From: Camellia lanceoleosa
Lineage: Eukaryota; Streptophyta; Magnoliopsida; Ericales; Theaceae
Reading direction: 5' to 3'
Assembly (NCBI GenBank): GCA_025200525.1
Contig: CM045758.1
Coordinates: 65,284,598-65,348,597, forward strand
Length of the DNA stretch: 64,000 bases
Shown: one piece after another, positions 1 through 11,435 of the stretch
How the letters are laid out: every line of letters begins with the position of its first letter
Numbering within the stretch: the first letter of the stretch is position 1
Program-made: the position numbers and the translations under genes
The notes under the pieces: generated by a model
What the model saw: only the letters and a program-made list of their open reading frames with translations
Database searches by the model: none
What the model was told of the DNA's origin: nothing

Positions 1-930
1 TGATAAATATAATATACCAGATAAAGATCAGCTTATAAACAGAATACAAACAGCAAAAATATTTAGTAAATTTGATTGCAAGTCGGGATTTTGGCAGATA
101 AAAATGGAGAAGGAAAGCATACCTTGGACAGCCTTTTGCTGCCCATAGGGACATTATGAATAGCTAGTTATGCCTTTTGGACTAAAAAATACACCTTCTA
201 TATTTCAGCGTAAGATGGATAATATATTTAATAAATATAGTTTTATACTGATATATATAGATGACATATTAGTATTTCGCCCAAATAAAAATAGTCACAT
301 AGGTCATTTATATATAGTATTAGAAGAATTCATAAATAATGGAATAATAATTAGTAAGAGAAAAATGGTATTAAATAAACCTCATATAGAATTTTTAGGA
401 ATGGAGTTAGGAGATGGAAAAATTAGGCTACAACCTCACATAGTTAAGAAAATTTTAGATTATCCAGATAAATTAGAAGATATAAAACAACTGCAATCAT
501 TTTTAAGAATTTTAAATTATGCACGAATGTACATTCCTAACCTTAGTAAAATAATAGGACCCCTATACAGCAAGACCACACCTACAGGGCAAAAATATTT
601 CAATCAACAAGATATAGCTTTAGTTGGAAAAATTAAAGACATTTGTAGAAATTTACCCGACCTACAACTTCCCTTAGAATCAGAATATATAGTCGTAGAG
701 ACAGATGCAAGTCAGTTAGGATGGGGAACAGTATTAATAGCTAAACCTAGCAAGTATGATAGTAAAAATAAAGAACACATTTGTAGATATAGTTCTGGCA
801 AATTTAAAGAAAAAGACACGACCATGACCAGCCTAGATTTTGAGATATTAGGAATAGTATATGCAATAAACAAATTTAGATTATTCTTACACATGCCCTT
901 TACAATTAGAACAGACTGTGAAGGGATTTG
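1..930 (+). pseudogene. Endogenous pararetrovirus RT-RNase H fragment
   Basis: This is the C-terminal part of a Caulimoviridae polyprotein that would copy the viral pregenomic RNA into DNA. One frame runs from the window edge with in-frame stops at about 146-148 and 161-163 and is then open from 170. Reverse transcriptase motifs are visible: a KFDCKSGFWQI block near 70-105, MPFGL at 170, and the catalytic YIDD at about 254-265. RNase H follows, with an ETDAS block near 700 and a SLDFEILGIVYA block near 830. The frame is lost near 920, close to the end of RNase H. The movement, coat and protease parts would lie left of the window. Two stops and the frameshift make it non-functional. A Ty3/gypsy origin is less likely because a viroplasmin-type frame follows and no integrase is present. 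Confidence 0.8.
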
Positions 931-1934
931 CCCTTCCCATTTATGAAGGCAGAAACAAATTCAGACCATTAATAGGAATCGAGCTAGACCCAGTTCAACA
1001 GTGTTTTCTAGATAACCTTTGGAACAACCATAACCACCCAGCTAAACGTCTGTCAGCCTTAAACTCTCTTAGTATATGTTTTTCAAAAATCCAGAATAAC
1101 CCTTTGTCTAAAAGCTTTTCTTTTTATGTAGTAGCTAAAGGAACCAAGCCTGGTATTTACCATGATTCGGTAGAAGTTGAACCCTTAGTTAAAAACTTTT
1201 CCATACCTCAATTTAAAGGATTTTATGATTTCAAGTCAGCCAGTACATATGCCTGTAGACAAACATGAACCAGTTACTTTATCAGCCAAATAGCTAAAGA
1301 TTATCTGGACACATTGGGCAAGATGCAGTCAACCATCCTTGCTACTAGTGAAGTTCCAGTTAGCCAGATAATTGGAAACAGTAGTACTAACCCTCAGATA
1401 GATTCTCAAAATCCTCTCCAAATGTGCAGACATTGTGAAGGCCTTACCAGAAATTTTAAGAAAATTATGGATAAAGGCAAAAAGGTCAGTGAAGAGCTAG
1501 ACCAGCTCCGAGACGAAGAAAAACAATTAAGAGCTACCATTCGAACCCTAACCAACCAGCTTAAAAAAGTAACTCCAGAAAAAGCACCCACCCCATTTCT
1601 TGACCTAGAAACTAGACAACTCACCAGTGAAGAATTTGAACAATTGAGTGCTAGAATGTATTTTTTCAGGCATTCTATCATTCGATCTTTTTGTGAGAAA
1701 AGCCAAGAAATAGAGGACCTTAAACCCTATATATATACCTTAGCCGAAGATAACAGAAATAGTGAGCTAGTCACTATACAGCAGTTTCTTCAGGATCTCT
1801 CCATAGCAGGAGTTCACTGCCCTGGTATAGCTTATCAATGGACTTATCTCTATGAAGATGAAGAGCAGCCCTGCTTAGAAGAGGAAAGATGTATGGACAG
1901 GCCAAATATTTTGGTCGATGCTAGTGTAATTTAG
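918..1934 (+). pseudogene. Endogenous pararetrovirus viroplasmin/transactivator-type ORF, N-terminal part
   Basis: This single frame follows the RNase H and is broken by one in-frame TGA at 1266-1268. Around residues 70-112 it has a viroplasmin / RNase H1 N-terminal-like fold signature (FYVVAKGTKPGIYHD, then KGFYDFKSASTY), as in the inclusion-body transactivator proteins of Caulimoviridae. The part from 1314 is charged and helical with heptad-like spacing (about 1460-1590), probably a coiled coil. In the virus this protein would organise inclusion bodies and help re-initiation of translation. Its position directly after RT/RNase H fits that gene order. The family assignment comes from the motif and the order. 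The exact viral genus cannot be told. Confidence 0.6.
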
Positions 1935-1935
1935 A

Positions 1936-2941
1936 TTTCAGCATCTGCCTTTGCCAGATAAATCTATCAACGTTCGAGCCATTGGAGATAGAGATTAGGG
2001 GCAAACCGCGTTATCTAACGACCTCACAATTGTTAGATTACGGCTTTGTCTCTAGAATAATTTTCTCAGATCCAGATCAGACAGATAGCTTTGGAAATAA
2101 ACTTGCTCATTCAGTATTTTGTGTAATGGAAGAGCATCATCTATATATAGAAGCATTAATTGATAGCAGGCTACCAGAGTGGAAAACAATAAGGTGCATC
2201 CCAGCTAAGCATAAAATGTACCTTAGAGGAACCTCAACATTTCTAAGGTTCCCTGGACTTCTCAATCAAAGACCCTGGCCATGCAGAAAATTTTCATTCC
2301 GAGATCAGCTCAATAAATGGAGGAAATTTGCTAATAATCCTCTATTAGCATATAATGGAAATTATGGATATCTAGTTTGCGAAGATAGAAATCAGAAGAT
2401 ATACTGTAACCTGGCTATCCCAGGTTATCCCTTCAGCAAAGAAACATTCGTCGATGAAAGTCAATATCCCAACTATCAGCATAGCGTCTCTCATGAGTGG
2501 AAAACAATAAGGTGCATCCCAGCTAAGCATAAAATGTACCTTAGAGGAACCTCAACATTTCTAGGGTTCCCTGGACTTCTCAATCAAAGACCCTGGCCAT
2601 GCAGAAAATTTTCATTCCGAGATCAACTCAATAAATGGAGGAAATTTGCTAATAATCCTCTATTAGCATATAATGGAAATTATGGATATCTAGTTTGCGA
2701 AGATAGAAATCAGAAGATATACTGTAACCTGGCTATCCCAGGTTATCCCTTCAGCAAAGAAACATTCGTCGATGAAAGTCAATATCCCAACTATCAGCAT
2801 AGCGTCTCTCATGAGTCACCACTAATGGGAGAAGATGACCAAGATAACCAATGGGGGAATAAACCAGCTATGGGAAATGATTTTTACGACCAACTTTTGG
2901 CAGCCGATCTTAATGATCTCTCAGATAGAATGTGTGGGTAA
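1936..2941 (+). pseudogene. Endogenous pararetrovirus ORF, C-terminal part with internal duplication
   Basis: This continues the preceding viral reading frame after a shift near 1980. It stays open from about 1982 to a TAA at 2939-2941, about 319 residues. It has no domain I can name. The sequence is rich in aromatic and basic residues, and a module of 106 residues is repeated twice back to back (2177-2494 and 2495-2812). The C-terminus is acidic. No canonical ATG marks the start, and the frame most likely derives from the upstream transactivator-type gene. The ORF being open through the duplication shows the duplication is in frame, not that the protein is made. Confidence 0.5.
2177..2816 (+). 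repeat. 318-bp in-frame tandem duplication in the viral ORF
   Basis: Two adjacent 318-bp units (2177-2494, 2495-2812) differ at only two places I can see: one near 2250/2568 (ctaagg versus ctaggg) and one near 2309/2627 (cagctc versus caactc). A 4-bp GAGT stands at the start of each unit and again after the second (2813-2816). This fits a microhomology-mediated duplication. 318 is a multiple of three, so the frame is kept. Confidence 0.95.
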
Positions 2942-3330
2942 AAAAAAAAAGGACACGTCACATAATTAGACTCATATAATATTTTGGAAGTATTATAGTT
3001 CCTTGATTTTTGACTATTTAAAATCTTGTAAATTTTCTACGAAGAGTCCACCTTGAAGATTCAACATCCAAGCGTCTACATCAATTATTGGCATTTCAGA
3101 TTCTCTTCAACAACCAGAGATAAGCACGCCAAGAAAAGACAAATAGCTAGTGTAAATATCTATGTCTGTAATTATTTGTGTCTATCAGTGATAAGGCTTC
3201 TCCTTCACTCACTACTTTAATAAAGCAGATGACCCCTACCCTGCTTTATTAAAGAAAAGCTGTGAGAATCCTTACGCTTGTCCTATAATAAATTATAGTG
3301 CCAAATTTTTTTCAAAAAGAGAGGATTGAA
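2942..3330 (+). promoter_or_regulatory. Possible pararetrovirus intergenic/terminator region
   Basis: Non-coding sequence follows the last viral ORF. It has an A-run, a CACGTCAC element (TGACG-type, about 2953-2960), an AT-rich box at about 2972, and AATAAAG at about 3219-3225 within a short inverted CTTTAATAAAGCAG / CTGCTTTATTAAAG arrangement. Caulimoviridae carry promoter and polyadenylation signals in this place. No tRNA-Met primer site follows, so the integrated copy seems to end before the viral origin. The assignment rests mostly on position. Confidence 0.35.
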
Positions 3331-3963
3331 TGATGTGCGATGGGTCCCAAAGTAGTACTCGGCATCATTATCCAAACCCTTTACTTGTTTGTTTTTATCT
3401 ACGTAGAAAGTTTGTCAAAAATATGCATATAATTGTATGCATAGTCTTTGTCCTTATGTAGAAATTATGGCAAAGCCTATTACTAGGCTTGACTAGGTCT
3501 TTTGAAAAGTTTGGCCGTCAATTTGAGTTAGCTATTAAGTCTAGACTTTAGGTTTCTTGTTTTTATTCTCCTTTTTGTTGTATAAATTGGCATTCATGCC
3601 AACGAAAGAAGCAATGAAAAATTTCCCTTCACTCCACCTTGTAAAAATTTTCAACTCCTCTCAAAAATCCTAAGTGTTCCAAGTCTTTCAGAATTTCAAA
3701 GTCTGTAACATAATCTTTGTAAGTATACTACTTATAAATAATGTCAAACAGGATCATAATCTAAAATGACAATCAAATCAACTAAATAAATTAACTTATG
3801 AATGTTACTGCAAAGGCATTGCTATGCAAGAGTGGGCCAAATTTTCTAGCAAGCACCAACACAACACCAAGGCCGTGATCAGCTTTTGGTCACATTGTTC
3901 AATCATTTTGAGACATTAATGGGGGGGAATTCTATTTATACCCAAAAAACAATATTTAAGTAA
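3331..3963. other. Unassigned AT-rich spacer
   Basis: I see no coding signature. A TATA-like string (GTATAAAT) lies near 3578. It could belong to a viral or retroelement promoter, but nothing downstream confirms this. Confidence 0.3.
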
Positions 3964-4196
3964 GGCTTGGTTTGGAAAGTGGGTTGATTTTTTAGTTTTT
4001 TGACTTTTTTTTTGGTTATTTTAGCATGGGGTTAAAAAGTCTAGTTTGGGAAGGGCTTTTGGCGCTTTTGACTTTTTTGTGAGAGAAAGAATGTAATAAT
4101 TATAGGTTGTATGTAATGTTTTTTTTTATTGGACTAAAAAATCTATTTTATTTTTTGTGGTTAAAATAGCCCCAAACCCACTTCCCAAACAAAAGC
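3964..4196. mobile_element. Tourist-like MITE (PIF/Harbinger type)
   Basis: A 233-bp element is bounded by imperfect inverted repeats: GGCTTGGTTTGGAAAGTGGG on the left, and CCCACTTCCCAAACAAAAGC on the right. TAA flanks both sides (3961-3963 and 4197-4199), the target duplication typical of PIF/Harbinger elements. It has no coding capacity and is T-rich inside. The second MITE in this window, at 21645, has the same type of termini. Confidence 0.6.
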
Positions 4197-5574
4197 TAAG
4201 TCTAATTTTTTAGTATATCCTATTAAATTATTTAGGATTATAATTTATTCTCATTACACTTTTTTTTCCCCTTACCAAATTACCATTTTGAAGTACACCC
4301 AAATAAAATAAATTAAAAAATTCAAATTAGTTTTGAAAAACTTTTCTTTGGCTCTGTTTGGATGTGTTTTGAAATTACATTTCTACCCTATCACTCCCGC
4401 TTCACGTTTGGATACCACTTTCAAAATAGAATTCCATCATATAATTCAAACTACAATTTGAAAACCCGTTTGGCAGCTTTGTGATTCATTTCTCCACTTT
4501 CAACGTCTTCAGCCTTCTTCCTCTTCCTTTCTGAAAAGCTTCCATGTTCATTGTCTCTTAAAAGGTTCACGTGAACTGATATACTCATCTTTCTCTATTT
4601 CAAAGATCAAGACTGAAGATTCGTCACGGGTAGTGTTCATAGAGAGCTCAAACTATTTTATAAATCATGAATCCTATAAACCCGCTCCCTACTCATACCA
4701 TCTCCCACAAATCAAGTGAGTTACAATTTGTGCGTTGCGGAAGATTCATTCTACGGGCAACCAAACAACGACGACACCAAGGTCAAATAAATCGCAAATT
4801 TATTTCACATATTTTCTTACAGGTCATTGATTTGAAAAAATCATCCCCAATTTTATTCCCAATTTTTTTTTGTCTCAGGTCAAATTTATCAAACTTATTG
4901 TCGAATCAGATGACTACCAAAGAGTCGCACATTCAGTCACTGTACTCACTCCATCACCGGTGATAACTATTCAACTCCCACTAATCTGGTAAGTATATCC
5001 TTCAATCATCTGTTATGTGCAAATGAGTTCTGAAATGATTTCTGAGAAGTCCAAATGAGTATAGAGATAGTTTTTGATCTGTCTGAACTCTTTGAACGGT
5101 TGAAGCTGAGCTGGTCGTCCCCCGGGTCATCTGGCTGGTCGATTGACAAATCGACCTCCCTGCTCATCCTTCTTTTCAATTCTTCTTCTGCTCTTCTTCT
5201 TCTTCTTTTGCTTATTTCTTCTTCTTTTTTTCTGCTCTTCTGCTTATTTCTTCTTGTGGCCTTTTTCTTCTGCTTATTTGTGGTTATTTTTTTACTGTTT
5301 AAACTTGCTTCACAAAATTTTTATAGACAATGTTATGTGATTTTTATTTTGTCTCTGTTTTGGCCTTCAAATCATCTGTCTTTCCTACAATTCAAATAAA
5401 CATTGATGTTATGTGTTTTTATTTTCTCTCTGTGTTGCTCTTCAAATCATTTGCTTCTCCTAACATTATTTAACAAGTTGAAGTAAACATTAATGTTATG
5501 TGGTTTCATTTTTTTATCTGTGTTGCCCTTCAAACCATCTGTTTTTCCTAACATTATTTACCAACACTACTACA
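4197..5574. other. Non-coding stretch with CTT-rich low complexity
   Basis: The short frames here (for example 4667-4963 and 5055-5399) resemble nothing I know. 5158-5300 is a CTT/TTC-rich low-complexity tract, and its Leu/Phe/Ser-rich translation is a by-product of that. No gene is supported. Confidence 0.4.
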
Positions 5575-5860
5575 AAAACAGATAAAGATCATACTTTTTT
5601 TGTGTGATCTATGTTATTTAATCACACTTTTTAAGTTTTATCAAAGTGTGATCTTTGGTAGTGTGATTAAAAATGGTCATTTTTAATCACACGTTTTAAG
5701 TGTTATTAATAACATTTAGATCACATTTTTTAAGTATGATTAAAAACTAATAAAACCTATGATAATAAACTTTAGATCACATCTTTTAAGTGTGATTAAA
5801 AACTAATATAACCTGTGATAATAAACTTTAGATCATATATTTTAAGTGTGATTAATTACT
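5575..5860 (+). mobile_element. CACTA (En/Spm) transposon terminus with subterminal repeats
   Basis: It begins with CACTACTACAAAAA, the canonical terminal motif of plant CACTA elements. About 280 bp of short repeated motifs follow in both orientations (TTTTAAGTGTGATTA, GATCACA), typical of CACTA subterminal binding sites. I could not find the matching right terminus (TTTTTGTAGTAGTG) inside the window, so the extent of the element is unknown. The host-gene fragments to the right may lie inside it. Confidence 0.65.
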
Positions 5861-7035
5861 AAAAGGATTCAACATATTTGAAGAGTAATCAATATTATTT
5901 TTGTACACGCATTTCAAGAATGTAATACACACCATACACTATATTTTGAATCATAACCACATATTGAATGGAATAAAGTTATATATTTCATAAATGAAAG
6001 TTAAATATGTTCAAAAGTATATACAAAGAAATTAAATAAAAAAATTTAAAATGTGCTTACATATATTAAAAAATGAAAAAAAAAAAACTTAAAAAACTAA
6101 GTTCTTGAATTCTTTGACCATATTTTGTATCTCTCCAAGAAATTTCTAACCTGAAAAATAAAAACACAAATTAATTCAGAAACCACTAAAAGTATATGAA
6201 TAGACTAACTATTTGCAGAGATTGTTCTAGTCTTACAAAAGATAAAGTCCAACTAATCACACCCCTTCAAATGTCTTAATATTAAATACCTCTACCATGA
6301 CATGAAGCATGTAAAAACAAAATGTCACTTTACCCATAGAAATTGCAAGTTCAACATAAATGTTACTATAACCAACAACTTAATTTAAGAGGCTTTATCC
6401 ATCTCAAATATTTAATGTTCTACAAAAGAAATGCAATTGAATGTTAATTGTGCAAATACCTTGAGTGCATTTCAGATATCTGTGACCATTCGTCATCATC
6501 TTCTCCATTTGAGCTCCTAGAAACTTCTGAACCCTTGGGAGGTTGGCCAAAGTTATCTTAAAAAGAAAAAAACAACTCAACTCCTTAGGCATACACATAC
6601 TGTTAATTGCACATTTGTAAAAAAATGTTCTACATACCATCATATAGAAATATAATCCCAAAGTATAAATTGGGGGGGTTCAAAATTCCCATATTGACAA
6701 TCTTATATATCATAGAGAGTACTGCCTGACACTTTATTCATGATAAATAAAGTCTTCAAGAAAATTTTAAAGAATATACTTTCGCAACATTTTTGCTCAA
6801 AGCAGAAGAAGAGGACACAAACATCATTATATTACTTGATACGAAGAATTTCAAAAAAAGTAATGCCTAACACTCAAGTTTCAGAATGACCTACAAAAAA
6901 TTACATGCCATACCATCAGTGGCTTGAGCAATGGATGGATTCTTCTCAAGTAATGCCCGTCAAAATAAGCATAACATGTAAACAAAGGAATTATACATGC
7001 ACCACTTAAAGAATAACCTAAATGAATTTCCATAC
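5861..7035. other. AT-rich stretch, possible unassigned minus-strand exons
   Basis: Mostly AT-rich. On the minus strand, 6470-6555 and 6092-6150 look exon-like, with splice-like borders (an AG before and a GT after the former; TTTTTCAG before the latter). Their translations are not ones I recognise. They could be further pieces of captured genes, or nothing. Confidence 0.25.
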
Positions 7036-9239
7036 CAGACTAAGAGTTGTTGTCCCAAGAAGAAACAAGGGAAGTTTCCCCTGGAAAAGTAGAGTTCTAG
7101 ATCAATAAAAGCTCCTAGACTTGAGACTTTCATAAACTTAGTAACAATATCGAAGATATATTTACCACATTTTCTTTGCTGGATGGGAAGCCATACAACT
7201 TCTCAAACATGATCTCAGACTGTAAGGGAAAATATGGGAATTCCATATCCTTTTTTTGGTTATGCATAAGCAGGATAGAAAACATTATCAGGAGAAACTG
7301 CAATTATAGCACTCGCCTCAACTAGATGAAGATTAGAAGCACGACTGAGAAGAACAAAAGCAAATTCCCCAATCTGTGCCAAAGACATTCCAACCTGCAC
7401 AAGTCAAAGAAACCAAGGTACATCAAAAATGAAAATATATGGGAATTAAATTCCAAAAAAATAAAATAAAGAAACATAGTTGCTAAATAATATTTTACAA
7501 GAAGTGAAGTCTTGTAGTTGTAGCCGAACCCCTTGACAACTATGGTAATAACAAATTGTTTTCACAATGATCACTAATAAAATTGATGCTAGTAAGGTAT
7601 CCACGTGGTTCCAGAGGAAGTGAACACGTATCAGTATCCCAATGCTAGCAAAAAAAAGAGCAGCAAAAAAATTACGAGTGGGTTCAACCTGTGTAAACAA
7701 CAAAATTTCATTCAGGGGATACAAAGGAACATATTCTTCCAATGCATATACATATTGACATAGATCTACATAAGAAATGAGAAATAACATTTAGAGAGAG
7801 AGAGAGAGAGATGACACCAACTCAAGGAAACTGCACTACAGTCATCAGTTGCTTTAATAATTCTAACAGAAAACTGAACAACCCAAACACATAAAACTGC
7901 CAATAGTTCAACCCAGAAAAGCAGAGTAACATCAGCTCTACTTGTTGTCCTCAAGAAATAGCTAATTCTCACCTCTTGAACTACCTGAAAAGCTTCCTAG
8001 TAAGAAACACTAACACCAGCAATCTCCTAATCTCAATTAACAAATCATATCAATTCAACCAGACATGCTGCCAAGAGTGAAAGTATGTTCCATTTCGTAA
8101 AGAGAAGGATGACCTATAATTATTAATTAAATTTATCACATTCTATTTTCTAACTGAGCATTCTATGCTAACCCCTACCGTACCACATTGCTGAGTAATA
8201 TATGTATCTCATGCTCATTCTTTGTATATGTGCTACAGTGATCACAGCTCAATCTATATTCAATTTGACATGAATCCCGGAAGTTTTGGGATAGACCTAC
8301 CATTTCATTCATGTATGCTTTTACATTGCTTGTATACATGTATGTATGCTTTTACACTGTTTGTATACACAAACGTAGATACCACATATATGGAAAATTG
8401 CTTTATGGAATGGTAAATGCTTGGATTGCAGATTATAATATGAGGGCTGCCACTTCATGCAAACAATGCCAAAGGTTGGGTTTGATACATAGCTAGTCCA
8501 GTCTTCCCACCACCCTTGAATGCAGACTAATATAGGCTATGAGCATTTTTTACATACTATATGTATATGTTTTGAAAAAAAAAATAGTCTGATATTTATT
8601 CAAACCAGAAAGTATAATATATCACTAAAAAAGTCACACATCTGTACATAGTTGATGACAAATAAGCAAAGAAAGTGCCTTACTTGTTCAAGTGTATGCT
8701 GAGCAAGATCAATTGTTGATATCATCACTCCAGCAGCAAAGCAACCCAGCTCTAAGCTTAGACCAAGCTTATCACTACACTGAAATTACACAAACGATTA
8801 AAATAGAGATGCTTGATATGCATTCAAAAGGAATTCATACATGCAAACTTTTTACATATAGATGTAAAAAAATAAAAATCGGAAGAAAATTATTAAGCCA
8901 AAAAAAGAGTTCCACCGTGATAGTATGCAAATAAGTTGGTATAAGATGTAAGCATAACAATATGGATGTAAAGATCTAGAGAGATTAGAAGAAAAACAAA
9001 CCCAAGTAGGTAGAATGTAACTGCTACCAATTGATAGAGTTCATTAATCGAAGTAAATCAATTAGTGATCTTGCACGTGCACACACACTGAGAGAGAGAG
9101 AGAGAGAGAGAGAGATCTGTTGACTACAGAATATGCATACCTGTGATGATAGGCTTATCATAAGTTTAAGGAACCACGGTACACGAGTATGGGATAATAT
9201 TGACAAAACAGCCAGAAACAAAAATCAACACCACCAACC
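7036..9239 (-). pseudogene. K+-efflux antiporter (KEA4/5/6-type) gene fragment
   Basis: Six exons with introns retained match the membrane Na+/H+-exchanger domain of plant KEA4/5/6 cation antiporters, which exchange K+ for H+ in endomembranes. In minus-strand order they are: 9239-9143 (VPWFLKLMISLSSQ), about 9046-9000 (NELYQL), 8779-8684 (SDKLGLSLELGCFAAGVMIS), 7688-7499 (LFFASIGILIRVHFLWNHVD), 7394-7317 (VGMSLAQIGEFAFVLLSRAS) and 7080-7036 (FLLGTTTLSL). Most borders are canonical GT-AG; the 7317 exon ends at a GC donor. The fragment lacks the N-terminal half and the C-terminus. It has indel frameshifts near 9222 and 7553, and the acceptor before the second exon looks mutated. It lies right of a CACTA terminus, so capture by a transposon is plausible; a decayed local gene copy is the alternative. 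Confidence 0.8.
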
Positions 9240-9682
9240 TAATCAATAGAAGAATTAGTATGTTGCAACACAAGATACTTTGATAATCATATGATATCAA
9301 CAACTATCCTACAACTCAAACCAATAAAAGTGAATTGAAACACAATTTTCTTTCAGCAAATTATTCATTGTATCAACTAATATTATATTCATAAAGAATA
9401 AGTTGTCTAATAGCAAATAGTATGCAACAATACCCTGAAACATGGTAAAAAAATGATATGTTTATTTTTAAAATTATAAAGACAGGCCATAACCCAATGT
9501 TTGTCCTGTCAATTTTGGGTTATAGGAGAATGGGTGTGTACAGACTAAGCTTCATTTGCATAAAGCAACTGTCTACAAACTCAAAACCCATGTTTGCTCA
9601 ACCTAGAGTTTTACGATCGCACCAAGGAATGTCCACTGCCTCTACAAAGTAGGGAAATACAGATTTAAAAATCACAAATGGA

Positions 9683-9775
9683 TGCCTCATTTTGTATTCG
9701 GTTGCGTAGAGAATCAACAAGGGCATGCCTGTCAAATCCCATCTCAACAACTTCTAGAAGAATCTCCTAGTCAAT
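9683..9775 (-). pseudogene. SnRK1-type kinase UBA-domain exon fragment
   Basis: Translated on the minus strand, this short block gives EVVEMGFDRHALVDSLRNR followed by IQNEA. This closely resembles the ubiquitin-associated domain of the plant SnRK1 catalytic subunit (KIN10/KIN11), which follows the kinase domain and supports energy signalling. One in-frame TAG lies near its start (9767-9769), and a possible splice acceptor AG precedes it. No kinase domain is visible nearby. It is one isolated exon, on the same strand as the KEA fragment and about 440 bp beyond it. It is a likely pseudogenic fragment of a second, unrelated host gene. Confidence 0.6.
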
Positions 9776-10085
9776 CTGAAATTGTGGTTACTTAAATAGC
9801 TTAACAAAAATAAAATTTTAAAAATAGATAAGAAAGAATAACTTGAAATTGGCCAGTTAAAAAGACCATATTCACTAAGTAAAAAACATTAAAAACATAG
9901 CAATTTCCTAATAAGATTTATTTTGTTGCCAATTGGTTCAAATAAATATTAATTTTGGTTCCTACATAAATAATTGTAATTGGTTTTTGCTCTGTTATTT
10001 TTTTATATCCACTCTAGAGTAGTTTGCTCTGTTATTCTTTTATATCCATTCCAAAGTAGTTTAAATATAAATTGTATGTTTATAG
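9776..10085. other. AT-rich spacer before the Harbinger genes
   Basis: No coding signal. A repeated phrase (GTTTGCTCTGTTATT.TTTTATATCCA, about 9987-10010 and 10021-10047) is visible. This may be the 5' region of the Harbinger element, but I could not find its terminal repeat. Confidence 0.3.
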
Positions 10086-11059
10086 ATGGATGGAAACAAT
10101 TCCGATGACAATCAGGATACAAAAATGTGGACTCCCAGAATTGAAATGAAATTAATAAACATGTTGAGAGAAGAGGTTAAAAAAAATCAAACAACGGGCC
10201 GTACTACTATGTGAACAATTAGGCATTGGAATCATTTTGCAAATCACTTGCACAATCTGTATGGATTTTGATATACAACAAAGCAAGTGCGACAAAAATA
10301 TCAGCAATTGAAAGTTGATTACCAGACGTTTAAGCAACTGCAGGCACAAACTAGTCTGGGATGGGATCCCATTGTAGGCACTGTTGTTGCACCCGATGAA
10401 TTTTGGGATAAGGTTTTTCATTAACCCGTACCATTTTCAATTTTTTTTTTTTTAACATTTCATCACACATACAATATGTTTAATTCAATATTTTCAATTG
10501 TTGTAGGCTACCAAAAATGTAAAGAAGTTTAGGACAAAAGGATTTGAGTATTTCCAAGAAATAGCATAAATTGTTGAAAATTGTTGTGCCACAGGAGCCT
10601 TATCTCGTGCATCCACACAAAGAGTCCTTGACTCAGATGAAGAAGATGAAATGCTAAATAAATTTTGGAACCCTGAAGTTGATGAGAGTAATGTTGATGA
10701 GAGTAATCTAGCGAAGGGAAAAAGTCACAAAAGGGGGCCCTACAAGCAGCCAGACCGACAGTGGTCGTTCAAAAAAGTCATGGTCAAGTGGGTTTGATGA
10801 TGTGTGCGCAGCTTTCACATCCTACATACAGGCAAAAACAAAATATTCACGTGCACGATCAAATGAGACAGAGGCTGTAAGTGCAGGTGGTGATGAGTAT
10901 TCCCTTGATGCATGTCAAGATGCATTGCTAGAGCTTGGGGTCATACCACCGGTGCAGTACGTTAGGACACTGACACTGTTTAAAGACAAGAAATGGCGAA
11001 GGTTTTTTATGCGTACTCTTACCCATATGCGCCTAGCTATGATCCTCGCTTTGCAGTGA
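10086..11059 (+). pseudogene. Myb/SANT-like protein of a PIF/Harbinger transposon
   Basis: This is the accessory DNA-binding gene that plant PIF/Harbinger elements carry beside the transposase. An ATG at 10086 opens a Myb/SANT-like trihelix domain: a MWTPRIEMKLINML block, then a W.HFANHL block, then VRQKYQQLKVDYQTFKQL, ending APDEFWDK. A probable intron spans about 10408-10506 (ends TTGTAG). The second exon includes an acidic DSDEEDE stretch, a KRGPYKQPDRQW stretch and the usual C-terminal helix (LDACQDALLELG, about 10900-10940). Stops near 10206, 10250 and 10568 and a frameshift near 10790 make it non-functional. In Harbinger biology this protein brings the transposase to the nucleus and the transposon ends. 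Confidence 0.65.
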
Positions 11060-11435
11060 AGTGAGAAGTTGTGCTTTGATTGTGTTAGCGAATCTCCTTG
11101 TCGTTCTGCAAGATGATTTGATGATTCCTGATTTGTTTTTTATCATTTTTTTTTCCATCGCATGAGATGCTCTTTCTTTTCCATCTTCGTATGTTTAATT
11201 TTATTGAACTTTTAAGTAGTTTATGTTTTACATCAATATGTTGTGTTATTACAAGATGACTACATATTAAACAAATTTTCTTCTCGTATATATTTTAGTG
11301 GATGCTGGTAAATGACTAAGGCCGACTATTCAAACTGCCACTTTTTAATTCAGTTTCACCAATAATGGTAAGCGTTAGCATATTGTCAAACATTATTTTA
11401 TAATTATGCTTTTACTATGATGTAAACGAAACAAT

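Noticed and set aside
5055..5399. Leu/Phe-rich frames that look like membrane proteins
   Set aside because: They translate a CTT/TTC low-complexity tract; overlapping frames give the same kind of sequence.
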